In this document: positions 33,773 through 42,592 of the stretch, in pieces
Layout of the letters: each line of letters starts with the position of its first letter
Position numbering within the stretch: the stretch's first letter is position 1
From: Exiguobacterium marinum DSM 16307
Lineage (GTDB): Bacteria > Bacillota > Bacilli > Exiguobacteriales > Exiguobacteriaceae
DNA length: 64,000 bases
Direction: 5' to 3'
Assembly: GCF_000620845.1 (NCBI RefSeq)
Contig: NZ_KK211189.1
Location: forward strand, 1,689,662-1,753,661
Notes under the pieces: model-generated
Seen by the model: only the letters and a program-made list of their open reading frames with translations
Told to the model about the DNA's origin: nothing
Databases searched by the model: none
Position numbers and translations under genes: made by a program

Positions 33773-34972
33773 ATGAAACGAATTCCAATTACGGTACTCT
33801 CAGGTTATCTTGGTAGCGGGAAGACGACACTGCTCAACCACATTTTACATAACCGTGATCACAAAAAATATGCGGTCATCGTAAACGATATGAGTGAGTT
33901 GAACATCGATGAGAAGTTGATTGAACAGGGCGGATTCTCCCGTACCGATGAAAAGTTAGTCGAGCTCTCGAACGGGTGCATTTGCTGTACGTTACGTGAA
34001 GATTTGCTCACGGCTGTCGATGAGCTGACAAAGAATCGTGACCTCGATGGGATTATCATCGAGTCATCAGGGATTTCCGAGCCAATTCCCGTCGCACAGA
34101 CGTTCACGTATGCCGACGACGCCCTTGGGATCGATTTGACGAGCCGTGTCTATATCGATGCGATGGTCACCGTCGTCGACGCGTACCGCTTCTTCAAGGA
34201 TTTCAATTCCGGTGAATCGCTCATGGAACGTCAACAAGCCGTCGACACAGGTGACGTTCGCGAAGTCGTCGACCTACTCGTCGACCAAGTCGAATTTGCG
34301 GATATCATCGTATTGAATAAGGCGGACCGGGTGACTGAAGCGGAGCTGCAGGAGATGAAGGGTCTGCTCAAGACGCTCAACCCGAGCGCACGATTGTTGA
34401 CTTCGACCTACTCGGACGTGGCGTTAGACAATCTACTAGACGTCCGTTTGTTCGATTTCGATCAGGCGATGCATGCGGCGGGATGGATTCAAGAGCTCGA
34501 GGCAGAAGAACATACGCCGGAAACGGAAGAGTATGGGATCAGTTCGTTCGTTTACCGTCGTCGTCGACCGTTCCATCCTGAGCGTTTGATGAATTGGATG
34601 GAGCATTATCCAGAAGAAATCGTTCGCGCCAAAGGGTTCTTATGGATCGCGTCACGGAACGACCTTGCCTGTCTCTTCTCTCAAGCCGGATACGCGTCGA
34701 CGCTCGAACACGCGGGCCGTTGGCTAGCGACACTTCCGGAGAATGAACGAGAGGCGATGTTTGCCTCAGAACCTGAACTACGCGAGGACTACATCGAGCC
34801 GTACGGAGATCGACAGAACGAATTGGTCCTCATCGGTCAACGGATGGACCGGGAGACGGTCGAGCGGTCACTTGATGCTTGCTTGTTGACGGATGAGGAG
34901 ATGGTGGAGCCGTGGAATGCCTTCCATGACCCACTTCCTGGTAATGGCCAACTCGTCACTTATTCAGATTGA
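33773..34972 (+). CDS. COG0523/CobW-type GTPase, zinc metallochaperone (YciC/ZagA-like)
   Basis: 399 residues. A G3E-family GTPase with Walker [10 protein letters not shown] (11-19), the metal-binding GCICC (Cys69-x-Cys71-Cys72), Walker B IIIESSG and the base motif NKAD, then a CobW C-terminal domain ([20 protein letters not shown]). Members pass Zn2+ (or other metals) to client enzymes when the metal is scarce. The Zur box just upstream points to zinc. Length matches B. subtilis YciC, which also sits under Zur. Confidence 0.93.
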   Translation: MKRIPITVLSGYLGSGKTTLLNHILHNRDHKKYAVIVNDMSELNIDEKLIEQGGFSRTDEKLVELSNGCICCTLREDLLTAVDELTKNRDLDGIIIESSGISEPIPVAQTFTYADDALGIDLTSRVYIDAMVTVVDAYRFFKDFNSGESLMERQQAVDTGDVREVVDLLVDQVEFADIIVLNKADRVTEAELQEMKGLLKTLNPSARLLTSTYSDVALDNLLDVRLFDFDQAMHAAGWIQELEAEEHTPETEEYGISSFVYRRRRPFHPERLMNWMEHYPEEIVRAKGFLWIASRNDLACLFSQAGYASTLEHAGRWLATLPENEREAMFASEPELREDYIEPYGDRQNELVLIGQRMDRETVERSLDACLLTDEEMVEPWNAFHDPLPGNGQLVTYSD

Positions 34973-34975
34973 CCG

Positions 34976-35004
34976 TTTACAAAGTGACGAAACATCGCTA
35001 TACT
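34976..35004 (+). promoter_or_regulatory. Promoter of the thiamine-precursor transport operon
   Basis: TTTACA, 17-base spacer, TATACT, about 30 bases before the TPP aptamer. Confidence 0.7.
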
Positions 35005-35036
35005 GTGACTGCATAAGTAACCGCATATCAATGACT

Positions 35037-35119
35037 GCACTAGGGGTGCTTCGGCTGAGATGAGAGCATGGCTCCGATCCCTTATAACTCGATCCAGGTA
35101 ATACTGGCGTGAGGAAGTG
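35037..35119 (+). promoter_or_regulatory. TPP riboswitch (THI-box)
   Basis: CTAGGGGTGCTTCGGCTGAGA, then ATCCCTTATAACTCGATC, then CAGGTAATACTGGCGTGAGG follow the THI-box consensus, closed by GCAC/GTGC. High TPP should trigger the terminator at 35157 and shut off ykoFEDC. Confidence 0.95.
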
Positions 35120-35156
35120 CGGCACTTTCTCTATGCAAGTTTGTATAGATTTTGTT

Positions 35157-35183
35157 GCTGCATTCTCATGAATGCGGCTTTTT
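35157..35183 (+). terminator. TPP riboswitch terminator
   Basis: GCTGCATTC / GAATGCGGC (one wobble), loop TCAT, then TTTTT, 32 bases before the ykoF start. Confidence 0.85.
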
Positions 35184-35214
35184 CTATGCAAACACATATA
35201 GAGGGGGAAACAGG

Positions 35215-35805
35215 ATGAATGAATCATGTGGCACGAGTCCGATTGTCGGATTTCGCTTCACGCTTAGCCCGATGACAGATGACTTTGTCGGGACGATTAA
35301 AGGAGCATTGAAAGGAACAAATATGACAGGTGTGTGGCGACATACGGATGACGTATCGACCGTGATCCGAGGGCGCGTCGAGCACGTGTTCGACGTCGCA
35401 CGGACAGTCTTGAGTCTGGCTTCGGAAGAAGGACGCCATGTCTCGATGAGCGGAACCTTCTCCGTCGGATGTCCGGGAGATTCGGCTGGGGATGAAGCGC
35501 TCGATGCACCACCACAACCATTGAATGGAATGTCAAGAGAGCAGTATGTCTCTTCACAGTTCGCGCTTTATCCGATGGGTGCAGGTAACTATATGGATCT
35601 CATCTATGATGAAATCGAACAAGCGAAACAGGCTGGTGTGTATAATGACTCAATGCACTACGCGTCAGGCATTCATGGGAATTTGGATGATGTGTTCTCA
35701 TATTACGAGGCGGCGTTCAACCGGACGCGCGAGAAGAATCGACACGTCGTCATGACGGTGACGTTCAGTGTGAACAGTCCGTCACATGGAGGTCAACATG
35801 CTTAA
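35215..35805 (+). CDS. ykoF: YkoF-like HMP/thiamine-binding protein
   Basis: 196 residues from the ATG at 35215. Two tandem ferredoxin-like YkoF repeats can be seen, each with an SPM/YPMG...Y strand and a HVVMTVTFSVN-type end (first copy HVSMSGTFSVG). B. subtilis YkoF binds the thiamine pyrimidine HMP in the cytosol and belongs to a TPP-riboswitch-controlled uptake operon, the same arrangement as here. Its end overlaps ykoE by 8 bases. Confidence 0.94.
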   Translation: MNESCGTSPIVGFRFTLSPMTDDFVGTIKGALKGTNMTGVWRHTDDVSTVIRGRVEHVFDVARTVLSLASEEGRHVSMSGTFSVGCPGDSAGDEALDAPPQPLNGMSREQYVSSQFALYPMGAGNYMDLIYDEIEQAKQAGVYNDSMHYASGIHGNLDDVFSYYEAAFNRTREKNRHVVMTVTFSVNSPSHGGQHA

Positions 35806-36373
35806 GTCGTGGAAATTGAAAGAGGTCGTCCTCGTCTCCGTATTGTCTGTCGTTTTTGCCGTCGTCTATTTATTGTTCGTCCATATCGGGAATTTATGGG
35901 CAGGGTTGATTGGACCAATCGCCTATGAGTGGATCTTCGGTATCTGGTTCATCGTGTCAATCATCTCGGCGTATATCATTCGAAAACCGGGTGCTGCCTT
36001 CATTTCGGAAGTGATGGCTGCGACGATTGAAATGTTGATTGGGAATGCGATCGGACCGCGCATCATCCTGGTCGGCATCGTTCAAGGTCTTGGTGCTGAA
36101 GCCGTCTTTGCAATGACGGGTTATCGTCGATATGAGCTATGGGTTCTCATGCTTGCTGGATTTGGCTCGGCCGTCACGAGTTTCGTGTACACCTACTTCA
36201 TGAGCGGATTTGCGATGCTTGAACCAGGATATGTAGCGACGATGTTCGGGCTCCGTGCGGTTAGTGGCATGGTCATCGCAGGAATCGGTGGGAAGTTGCT
36301 CAGTGATTTGTTATTGAAGACAGGGTCACTTCGCGGCTATGCAATCGCTCGGAGTGGGAACGTCCATGGTTGA
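35798..36373 (+). CDS. ykoE: YkoE-like substrate-binding membrane subunit of an ECF transporter
   Basis: 191 residues from the ATG at 35798, behind GGAGGT inside the ykoF end. Six hydrophobic segments and the YkoE features FVHIGNLWAGLIGPIAYEW, PGAAFISEVMAATIEMLIGN and GLGAEAVFAMTGYR. This S component selects the substrate (HMP or a thiamine breakdown product) for the ATPase and T component encoded next. It overlaps ykoD by 8 bases. Confidence 0.95.
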   Translation: MLKSWKLKEVVLVSVLSVVFAVVYLLFVHIGNLWAGLIGPIAYEWIFGIWFIVSIISAYIIRKPGAAFISEVMAATIEMLIGNAIGPRIILVGIVQGLGAEAVFAMTGYRRYELWVLMLAGFGSAVTSFVYTYFMSGFAMLEPGYVATMFGLRAVSGMVIAGIGGKLLSDLLLKTGSLRGYAIARSGNVHG

Positions 36374-37709
36374 GACAGAATCGCTTTCATTCCGGTTTCC
36401 AGAAAGTCAGGACACCATTTTAAAAGAGGTGACACTTTCCATACGACCTGGACGTACCGTATTGAGCGGAGCGAGCGGAAGTGGGAAATCGACGCTTCTT
36501 GCGCTGTTCAACCGTCTCTATCCAGAGAATTGTGATGGGATCCTTGAAGGCAGACTCGAACTGTTCGGACGTTCACACGACGACTATGCACCGGGCGAGA
36601 TCAATCAGCGGGTCGGGACCGTGTTCCAAGACCCGGACACACAGTTCGTGATGGAACGGGTGGAAGAGGAACTCATCTTCACACTCGAAAATTTGGAGAC
36701 ACAAGTCGAGGTAATCGATCAGCGCGTGACAGAGATTCTCGAGTCACTCCAACTGACCGATTATCGAAATCGACTCATCGATTCCTTGTCAGGCGGGGAG
36801 AAACAGCGGATTGCCGTCGCCTGCGCCATGGTTGGACAACCGGAATGGTTGCTTCTCGATGAGCCGTTGACGCACCTTGACCCGGTGACCGCGTATCGAT
36901 TCGTCGAATGGCTCGATCAAATGGATGACGTGAACGTCATCGTTGTCGAACATCGCGCGCATATGTGGGGAGACTTTTTTGATTGGCAGATCGAACTTGA
37001 AGAAGGACGGATTGTACGTAACGAACCGTTTCGATCGGTCGATGATTTTACATTCACACCGTCGTCAACACCACAACAAGAAGTCGAGCACTATGTGGTC
37101 GACGAGGTGGTGCGTGACACATTCCAATTAAAAAGTGTGACACTTCAAGTTCGCATTGGGGAAGTGATCGCCATTTTGGGTCCGAATGGGAGCGGAAAGT
37201 CGACGTTTTTACGAAGTTTGACGGAATGTGATCGCCGTGTCGGACTCGTCCCTCAATCTCCGGAACACTTATTTTTCATGAATTCGGTCGAGCAAGAACT
37301 GCAGTTTGGCCATGAGGAATCGATTAATATCGTGTTGGAGGATCTATCACTCGAGAATAAACGATCTCTCCATCCACTTTCGCTCAGTCATGGGCAGAAG
37401 CGACGACTCGCCGTCGGGATCCAGTTACTCTCAAACAAACAGTTGCTTGCCTTTGATGAACCGACGGCAGGACAGGACGAGCCGTCACTCCATGCACTCG
37501 AGATGATGATGAAGCGACATGCGAAAAAGGGACAGACGATCCTGTTCGTGACCCATGACTTGTCGTTCGCCAACATCGCCAATACGTTCTATCTGATGAA
37601 GGATGGGGTACTCTCAGGACCGTTCGGGGATGAACTTTGGCAGGACACGGAGAGACTTCATCATTATCGGTTAGTGGGAGGGAGGCAACGATGTCACTCC
37701 ATGATATGA
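36366..37709 (+). CDS. ykoD: YkoD-like double ABC ATPase of the ECF transporter
   Basis: 447 residues holding two fused ABC ATPase domains. First half: SGASGSGKST, LSGGEKQRIAVACA, LLLDEPLTHLDP. Second half: LGPNGSGKSTFLRSL, a slightly altered signature LSLSHGQKRRLAVGI, then FDEPTAGQDEPS. It powers uptake with YkoE and YkoC. The second signature having SHGQ instead of SGGQ is normal for this half. It overlaps ykoC by 19 bases. Confidence 0.95.
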   Translation: MVETESLSFRFPESQDTILKEVTLSIRPGRTVLSGASGSGKSTLLALFNRLYPENCDGILEGRLELFGRSHDDYAPGEINQRVGTVFQDPDTQFVMERVEEELIFTLENLETQVEVIDQRVTEILESLQLTDYRNRLIDSLSGGEKQRIAVACAMVGQPEWLLLDEPLTHLDPVTAYRFVEWLDQMDDVNVIVVEHRAHMWGDFFDWQIELEEGRIVRNEPFRSVDDFTFTPSSTPQQEVEHYVVDEVVRDTFQLKSVTLQVRIGEVIAILGPNGSGKSTFLRSLTECDRRVGLVPQSPEHLFFMNSVEQELQFGHEESINIVLEDLSLENKRSLHPLSLSHGQKRRLAVGIQLLSNKQLLAFDEPTAGQDEPSLHALEMMMKRHAKKGQTILFVTHDLSFANIANTFYLMKDGVLSGPFGDELWQDTERLHHYRLVGGRQRCHSMI

Positions 37710-38425
37710 ATCCGACGGTCAAGTTTATGACGTTCACGATTATGATGTTCGGACTGGCCTTGTTTTATAACCCGTGGACCCCACTCGTCATCATCGCCGG
37801 TACGTTAGTGATCCAGACCTTGGCGACGGACGTGTCATGGAAAAGGTGGGGCCTGTTCTTGATCCCGTTTCTCATCACGGCGCTCGGAACATTTTGGACG
37901 ACGCTCGTGTTTGGGAAAGAGCTCGGGGGAGAAACGTGGGTGACCCTTCTCGGTCAGGACATTTCGAAAGAAGAGGCGCGCGTCGCCATCTCTCTTAGTC
38001 TACGTGTTTTGGCGTTCACCGTGTTGTCGCTTCTCTTCATGTTGACGACCGATTCGAAACGATTCGTCATGAGTCTGATGCAACAGGCGAAGCTGTCACC
38101 GACGATTGCCTATAGTGCACTCGTTGGATTCCGTTTCCTACCGTTAATGCAACAGGAAATGTATCAGCTTCAATACGCACATCGTCTTCGTGGCGTTCCT
38201 CTTGATACAAAATGGGAACGCGTTCGGCATGTGCCGAAACTACTTCTCCCGCTATTAGCAGGCTCGATCCGACGGGCGGAACGTGTCGCCTTCTCGATGG
38301 AGGCGAGAGGATTCACGAGTGGGAAACGGACCGTCTATGAGCGGATTGACGTCAAACCGTCCGATTACATGTGGTCAGGTGTGTTCTTCACACTGTTCGG
38401 TCTTTCAATTTGGGTAGGGATATAA
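37691..38425 (+). CDS. ykoC: YkoC-like EcfT transmembrane subunit
   Basis: 244 residues from the ATG at 37691 behind GGAGGGAGG. Four to five hydrophobic segments, and the EcfT coupling region with the Ala-Arg-Gly motifs: YAHRLRGVPLD and AERVAFSMEARGFTSGKR. It links the double ATPase to YkoE. Last gene of the operon, followed by a strong terminator. Confidence 0.94.
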   Translation: MSLHDMNPTVKFMTFTIMMFGLALFYNPWTPLVIIAGTLVIQTLATDVSWKRWGLFLIPFLITALGTFWTTLVFGKELGGETWVTLLGQDISKEEARVAISLSLRVLAFTVLSLLFMLTTDSKRFVMSLMQQAKLSPTIAYSALVGFRFLPLMQQEMYQLQYAHRLRGVPLDTKWERVRHVPKLLLPLLAGSIRRAERVAFSMEARGFTSGKRTVYERIDVKPSDYMWSGVFFTLFGLSIWVGI

Positions 38426-38452
38426 AAAGACGACTCACTCGGAGTCGTCTTT
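38426..38452. terminator. Bidirectional terminator after ykoFEDC
   Basis: Perfect 11-bp stem AAAGACGACTC / GAGTCGTCTTT with five-base loop. Confidence 0.88.
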
Positions 38453-39028
38453 CTTCGTTTCTTTCACGATACGGAACTTCGGTTTTACTGATTCATTGTT
38501 GAACGCCTCGAGGACCGTATTCTCATTCGCCATTCGGATCTGTTGTGGTTCGCCTTTTGCTGTCGTACCGATGCAATACATATTCGCCTCATAGTCGGCA
38601 AACAGTGATTTATAAGATGTCGCGTGGTGCATCAATCGACCTGGCGATCCCCAGCCGACGATGATCATCCCGCTGCTCGCATCTACCTCTTGTAACGTCT
38701 CTTCGACGTAATGGTAGTTCGTCTCATCAAGTTGAGATTCCACGTAAGGGAGGTTGTCATTGATGGCGAGTGTCGGGACGAGACTGATGACACGCATTTC
38801 TCGAATCGGTTGTGACAAATGATTTTGCATCAACATATAAGCACGCTGTGTCGTCGTGCCGGACAAAAAGGCATCGCTCATCCGCGGCGAGTAAATGATG
38901 ACGGCACAGATGACGCCATCCTCCACATCGGTGAACTCATACGTTCGCATATAGCGTTTCGTTTTATCTTCGTTGAAGATTGATTTTACGCGGATGGTAA
39001 CTTCTTCTACATGCGTGTTCATTTCCAT
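38435..39028 (-). CDS. Uncharacterised protein, possibly DUF1643-like
   Basis: 197 residues, soluble. A core of VISLVPTLAINDN, a helix with an Asn-x-x-Tyr pattern, and GMIIVGWGSPGRLM recall the DUF1643 layout (N-P-S...W-G-x-x-G). I hold this loosely because the N-terminal NPS motif is replaced by SPRMSDAF. No catalytic role is known to me. Single gene. Confidence 0.65.
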   Translation of the reverse strand: MEMNTHVEEVTIRVKSIFNEDKTKRYMRTYEFTDVEDGVICAVIIYSPRMSDAFLSGTTTQRAYMLMQNHLSQPIREMRVISLVPTLAINDNLPYVESQLDETNYHYVEETLQEVDASSGMIIVGWGSPGRLMHHATSYKSLFADYEANMYCIGTTAKGEPQQIRMANENTVLEAFNNESVKPKFRIVKETKKDDSE

Positions 39029-39050
39029 TCCTCACTTTTTCATGTAAGCA

Positions 39051-39743
39051 TCAGCCGAGCGCTTTGAACCACTCGACATATCGAATCGTGTAATAAGCGA
39101 CTTGTTGACTGAACGTATCACGCTCATCAGGCATGAACGTCACGCTTGACTCATAGTTTTCAAAATACGTCATGACATCGTTGACATACTGCTCACTTCG
39201 ATTATATTCGAAGATGGCGTTTCGGACGGATGCCACCGAATCTGTCTTTTTTCCACCGTGTTCACTTAAATAATACGCCGCCGTGTGCGCAGAATCAACT
39301 AGACTGTGTGGGTCTGCTTTTCCATCACCGTTCCCGTCACGACCGAGACCACCATACTGTTCAATCAAGGCAAGGTTCGTCAAGTCCACTTCATCTTCCG
39401 GAACATCGCCTTTTTGGTCATCGGTGTCATATTCCCAACCGAGCCATGTGCGAGGCATGAATTGAAACGGTCCAATCGCGCCGACAGACGAGCGCATCGA
39501 AGAACTGTGGGAGAAGATTGTCTCTACACGGTGAACGGCGGCAAGTAGACGCCAGTCCACGTCATACGTTTCGGCTGCGTCTTGATACACAGCGAGATGC
39601 GTGTTCGGGACGCCGTTCTCTCCATAATAGGTTCGATACAATCCATTGTTCACTTTATCATGTTGACCGAGCCAGCCGACTGCCCCGAGCAAAAGCACGA
39701 GCACAATGATGAAACCGGTCAGTCGCAGCATCATACGCTTCAA
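39051..39743 (-). CDS. Membrane-anchored lytic transglycosylase
   Basis: 230 residues from a TTG at 39743 behind GGAGG. N-terminal hydrophobic helix (8-25), then an SLT-type goose lysozyme-like domain: catalytic Glu74 in VHRVETIF, then GAIGPFQFMPRTWLG, the calcium-loop-like GRDGNGDGKADPHSLVDSAHTAAYYL, and IFEYNRSEQYVNDV. It cuts the glycan strands of peptidoglycan with 1,6-anhydro ring formation. It resembles the N-terminal domain of CwlT-type enzymes but lacks NlpC/P60. Confidence 0.9.
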   Translation of the reverse strand: MKRMMLRLTGFIIVLVLLLGAVGWLGQHDKVNNGLYRTYYGENGVPNTHLAVYQDAAETYDVDWRLLAAVHRVETIFSHSSSMRSSVGAIGPFQFMPRTWLGWEYDTDDQKGDVPEDEVDLTNLALIEQYGGLGRDGNGDGKADPHSLVDSAHTAAYYLSEHGGKKTDSVASVRNAIFEYNRSEQYVNDVMTYFENYESSVTFMPDERDTFSQQVAYYTIRYVEWFKALG

Positions 39744-39820
39744 GATACCGCCTCCTAGCTTTTAGACAATACCCGAATAGTGTAGCATATAGCTAACAGG
39801 AAGGACAGGAGTGGATATGA

Positions 39821-40516
39821 ATGCTCGAACGTTTGATTTTTACAGCAATCATCGGCTACATGCTGATTGTTCAAATCTTCAATGCCAAATTGATTCGTCC
39901 GTTGATTGAAACGAGAGGACGGGCATGGGTGTACGAACAGACCGTGAAATCGGCATGGGGATTGACCTTGTTGATTGTCGCTCTCGTATTTTTATTTCAA
40001 GTACCGCTATCTGAAATTGGTTTAAGATTTATACCAGAACCGGGAGATGAAGAAGCGTGGCAAATCTTTTTAATATCATGTGTCCTTGTTACTTTGATAT
40101 TCGTCTTCTATTTGTTGGTAAAAATTTCATCTCGACTCAGGAATGCTTTACGTCCTTACTATGAACTGGATTTAGAGAAATTACTTCTACCACGTACGAA
40201 GACTGAAGAACAGGCATGGAGCGCCGTTTCGATCACTGCGGGAGTGACAGAGGAGTTCATCTTCAGAGGAGTCCTCCTGTACACGATTTCCCTCTATATA
40301 GAGGTACCGAATATGACACTCGCCTTAATTGGTGGTGCCTTATTCGGCATCGCTCATGCTTATCAGGGGGTAAAAGGTGTCCTTACGACAGGAACCGTCG
40401 GCTTCGGACTTGGCATCTTATACTTAGGGATGGGCGTCCTGTGGCCGGTCATGGTTTTGCATATACTGCTTGATTTGATTGCTGGTCCAATTCATGTCGA
40501 TGCAAAAAGCGATTGA
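39821..40516 (+). CDS. CPBP-family intramembrane metalloprotease
   Basis: 231 residues, six to seven membrane segments. The CPBP/Abi motifs are complete: TEEFIFRG (Glu144-Glu145, Arg149), FGIAHAYQG with the first His, and VMVLHILLDLIAG with the second. Bacterial members include bacteriocin self-immunity proteins and prenyl-protein-peptidase-like enzymes. No bacteriocin genes are nearby. Its 3' end overlaps the convergent hydrolase gene by 68 bases. Confidence 0.9.
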   Translation: MLERLIFTAIIGYMLIVQIFNAKLIRPLIETRGRAWVYEQTVKSAWGLTLLIVALVFLFQVPLSEIGLRFIPEPGDEEAWQIFLISCVLVTLIFVFYLLVKISSRLRNALRPYYELDLEKLLLPRTKTEEQAWSAVSITAGVTEEFIFRGVLLYTISLYIEVPNMTLALIGGALFGIAHAYQGVKGVLTTGTVGFGLGILYLGMGVLWPVMVLHILLDLIAGPIHVDAKSD

Positions 40517-41372
40517 CTGCCTCTTCATAGGCGGGGGCATCCTTGATTATACAATTCGTATGTTCTGCCCCGTCGATCAATGTCAGGTCATTGTGACGAT
40601 TGAGGGCATTCATCTCGACTGACATCCAGGTCGGGACAAAATCATCTTTTGAACCGTGCACAAATAAAATTGGGGTCGTCGTTTCGGTGACGGCCTTTTT
40701 AGGTTGAACTTGTTTCATTGTGAAGCCGGCACGGGACCACAGAAAATAATCGATTCCAGGAAGAATGAACTCTGCCGGGATACGATGCAATTCCTTTAAC
40801 TGATACCGCATCAACTGCCTCATGTCATCAAACGGACATTCTGCGATGACGAAATCGACGTCAGTGAGCGGTGTCGTCTGTAAGACGGTCGCTGCTCCCA
40901 TCGAGACACCATGTAGACCGACTTGCTCGACTTGTTCATTTGTTTTCAACCAGTCGACCCAGTCAATCATATCGTATTTTTCATGATAGCCGTATGAGAC
41001 ATATATTCCTTCGGATTCACCATGTGATCGTAAGTCAACGGCGAGCAGGTTGTAACCGAGACGATGGAACATGGCGAGGTGAGGAGCCATGAAACTATGT
41101 GAAGCGGTATATCCATGCACAAAGACAATCCATTTCGTCGAGGAATCGTTCCGATAGATTCGTCCATAGAGTCGATAATCGTCTTTGGACTGAATCGAGA
41201 CGTGTTCAAATGGAACGTCGTGATAAAATGCGCGGTCCTCTTCCGTATATGGAGCGAGTAACATCTCTGGTGTCTTGCGCTTGCCTCTCGTCATCCGTTT
41301 GAAGGCATAGTAGCTGACCGCATAGTATCCTGTGAATAGTGAGGCTAATCCAATTTTCCATTTTTGTTGCAT
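40449..41372 (-). CDS. Alpha/beta hydrolase with N-terminal anchor
   Basis: 307 residues. A short hydrophobic start (7-24) is followed by a serine hydrolase domain: VFVHGYTAS (oxyanion), VDLRSHGESEG, the elbow LHGVSMGAATVL, the acid in HGSKDDFVP, and the His in DGAEHTNCI. It is paralogous to the hydrolase at 1696-2583. The substrate is unknown; lipids or esters at the membrane are likely. Confidence 0.87.
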   Translation of the reverse strand: MQQKWKIGLASLFTGYYAVSYYAFKRMTRGKRKTPEMLLAPYTEEDRAFYHDVPFEHVSIQSKDDYRLYGRIYRNDSSTKWIVFVHGYTASHSFMAPHLAMFHRLGYNLLAVDLRSHGESEGIYVSYGYHEKYDMIDWVDWLKTNEQVEQVGLHGVSMGAATVLQTTPLTDVDFVIAECPFDDMRQLMRYQLKELHRIPAEFILPGIDYFLWSRAGFTMKQVQPKKAVTETTTPILFVHGSKDDFVPTWMSVEMNALNRHNDLTLIDGAEHTNCIIKDAPAYEEAVNRFLHRHELDQQSNQAVYAKP

Positions 41373-41553
41373 ATATACCGACTCCTTTCATCGCTATTGT
41401 ACCCGAAACGAATCGATACGGTCCTGTTTTCTTACATAAGGATGGGCTATACATAGCATAAGCGGGTTAATTGAAGGAATCATGGTGCATCGAAAAATAT
41501 GGATCCGAGCGATATGATGGAATGACAAAAGCAATGAAGTGGGGGAGATCTTG

Positions 41554-41964
41554 ATGGAGAGGGCAGATATCTATCGAATGATTCAAAGGGTGTTGAGCAA
41601 TCGGGAGGGGACACTCGAACGAGGAATAACTTTCTCGTGGACGACCGATGGTGATGAACGAATCGTCGGACTCGTATTTGATCTGTTACTCGACCGCTCT
41701 TTTCTACTCAACAAAACGAGCCTCCTCACCGAAGTACAAGAGGTTGCGCATCTGGTCAGGTGTCGACCAGAAGAAATCGTCCACGCATTCTCCTGTCTCT
41801 CGGGGATTCGACTCGAATCGAATCATATCACCGAACGACTGATGACCATTGAAGAGGCGACCATCTCCGGGGATGGGTTAATTAGTGTCACTATTCGCCT
41901 TGGAGGATGGCTCACTCATCAACTGCATCAAATTTGTCTTCGTGATGCCCTTCTTCCTTGTTGA
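41554..41964 (+). CDS. Unrecognised soluble protein
   Basis: 136 residues from the ATG at 41554 (GGGGGAG ahead; the GTG at 41539 is an alternative). Mixed alpha/beta make-up with Leu-rich middle (VFDLLLDRSFLLNKTSLLTEV), helix-turn-helix-like spacing in VRCRPEEIVHAFSC, but no firm domain. Its last 53 bases overlap the convergent ABC ATPase gene, which is uncommon and leaves some doubt about the end. Confidence 0.5.
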   Translation: MERADIYRMIQRVLSNREGTLERGITFSWTTDGDERIVGLVFDLLLDRSFLLNKTSLLTEVQEVAHLVRCRPEEIVHAFSCLSGIRLESNHITERLMTIEEATISGDGLISVTIRLGGWLTHQLHQICLRDALLPC

Positions 41965-42592
41965 CCTCGGTCAAGGTACCGTCGATCACGCGAAGGACAC
42001 GGTCACACACATCGAGCATACGTTCATCATGTGTGATGACGACGACACTTCTTCCTTTTTCATGTGCCTGTTGGGACAATAGTTCCATCACACGTCGCCC
42101 ATTCTCATAATCGAGACTCGCCGTCGGTTCATCTGCCAAAATGAGTTGCGGGGAGTTGATCAAAGCCCGTGCGACGGCGACTCGTTGCTTTTCTCCTCCT
42201 GACAAGGTCGCCGGGAGAAGATGCAGTCGATGTCCTAAGCCGAGGTCGCTCAGTAGTTGCTTTGCGTCGATCTTACTTGTCTCTTGAATGAGTTCGAGTT
42301 GTTCGAGCACCGTCAGATACGGGATTAGATGAGCTTGTTGAAACACGAAGCCTACTTCATGTAGCCGTATAAGACGACGTTGTTCCTCATCTAGTTCGAA
42401 CACGTCGCGTTCGTTCATCAAGAAGGTGCCTTGATCCGGTTTTCGCAATAGTCCCAGAATATATAACAGTGTACTTTTTCCGCTGCCACTCGGGCCGACG
42501 ATGGCGATACATTCTCCGGATGATACATCTAACTCGATATCATTTAATACAAGTTGACCGTCGAACTGATGTGACACATGGCTTAACTTCAT
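41912..42592 (-). CDS. ABC transporter ATPase (LolD/MacB-type)
   Basis: 226 residues with all motifs: Walker A GPSGSGKST, Q-loop FVFQQAHLIPYLTV, signature LSGGEKQRVAVARAL, Walker B LILADEPTASLD and His in VVITHDERM. It pairs with the permease whose stop overlaps its start by 4 bases. Such exporters handle lipoproteins, peptides or antibiotics, and are often controlled by a linked two-component system, as here. The C-terminal tail (KEEGHHEDKFDAVDE) is acidic and His-containing. Confidence 0.93.
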   Translation of the reverse strand: MKLSHVSHQFDGQLVLNDIELDVSSGECIAIVGPSGSGKSTLLYILGLLRKPDQGTFLMNERDVFELDEEQRRLIRLHEVGFVFQQAHLIPYLTVLEQLELIQETSKIDAKQLLSDLGLGHRLHLLPATLSGGEKQRVAVARALINSPQLILADEPTASLDYENGRRVMELLSQQAHEKGRSVVVITHDERMLDVCDRVLRVIDGTLTEVNKEEGHHEDKFDAVDE

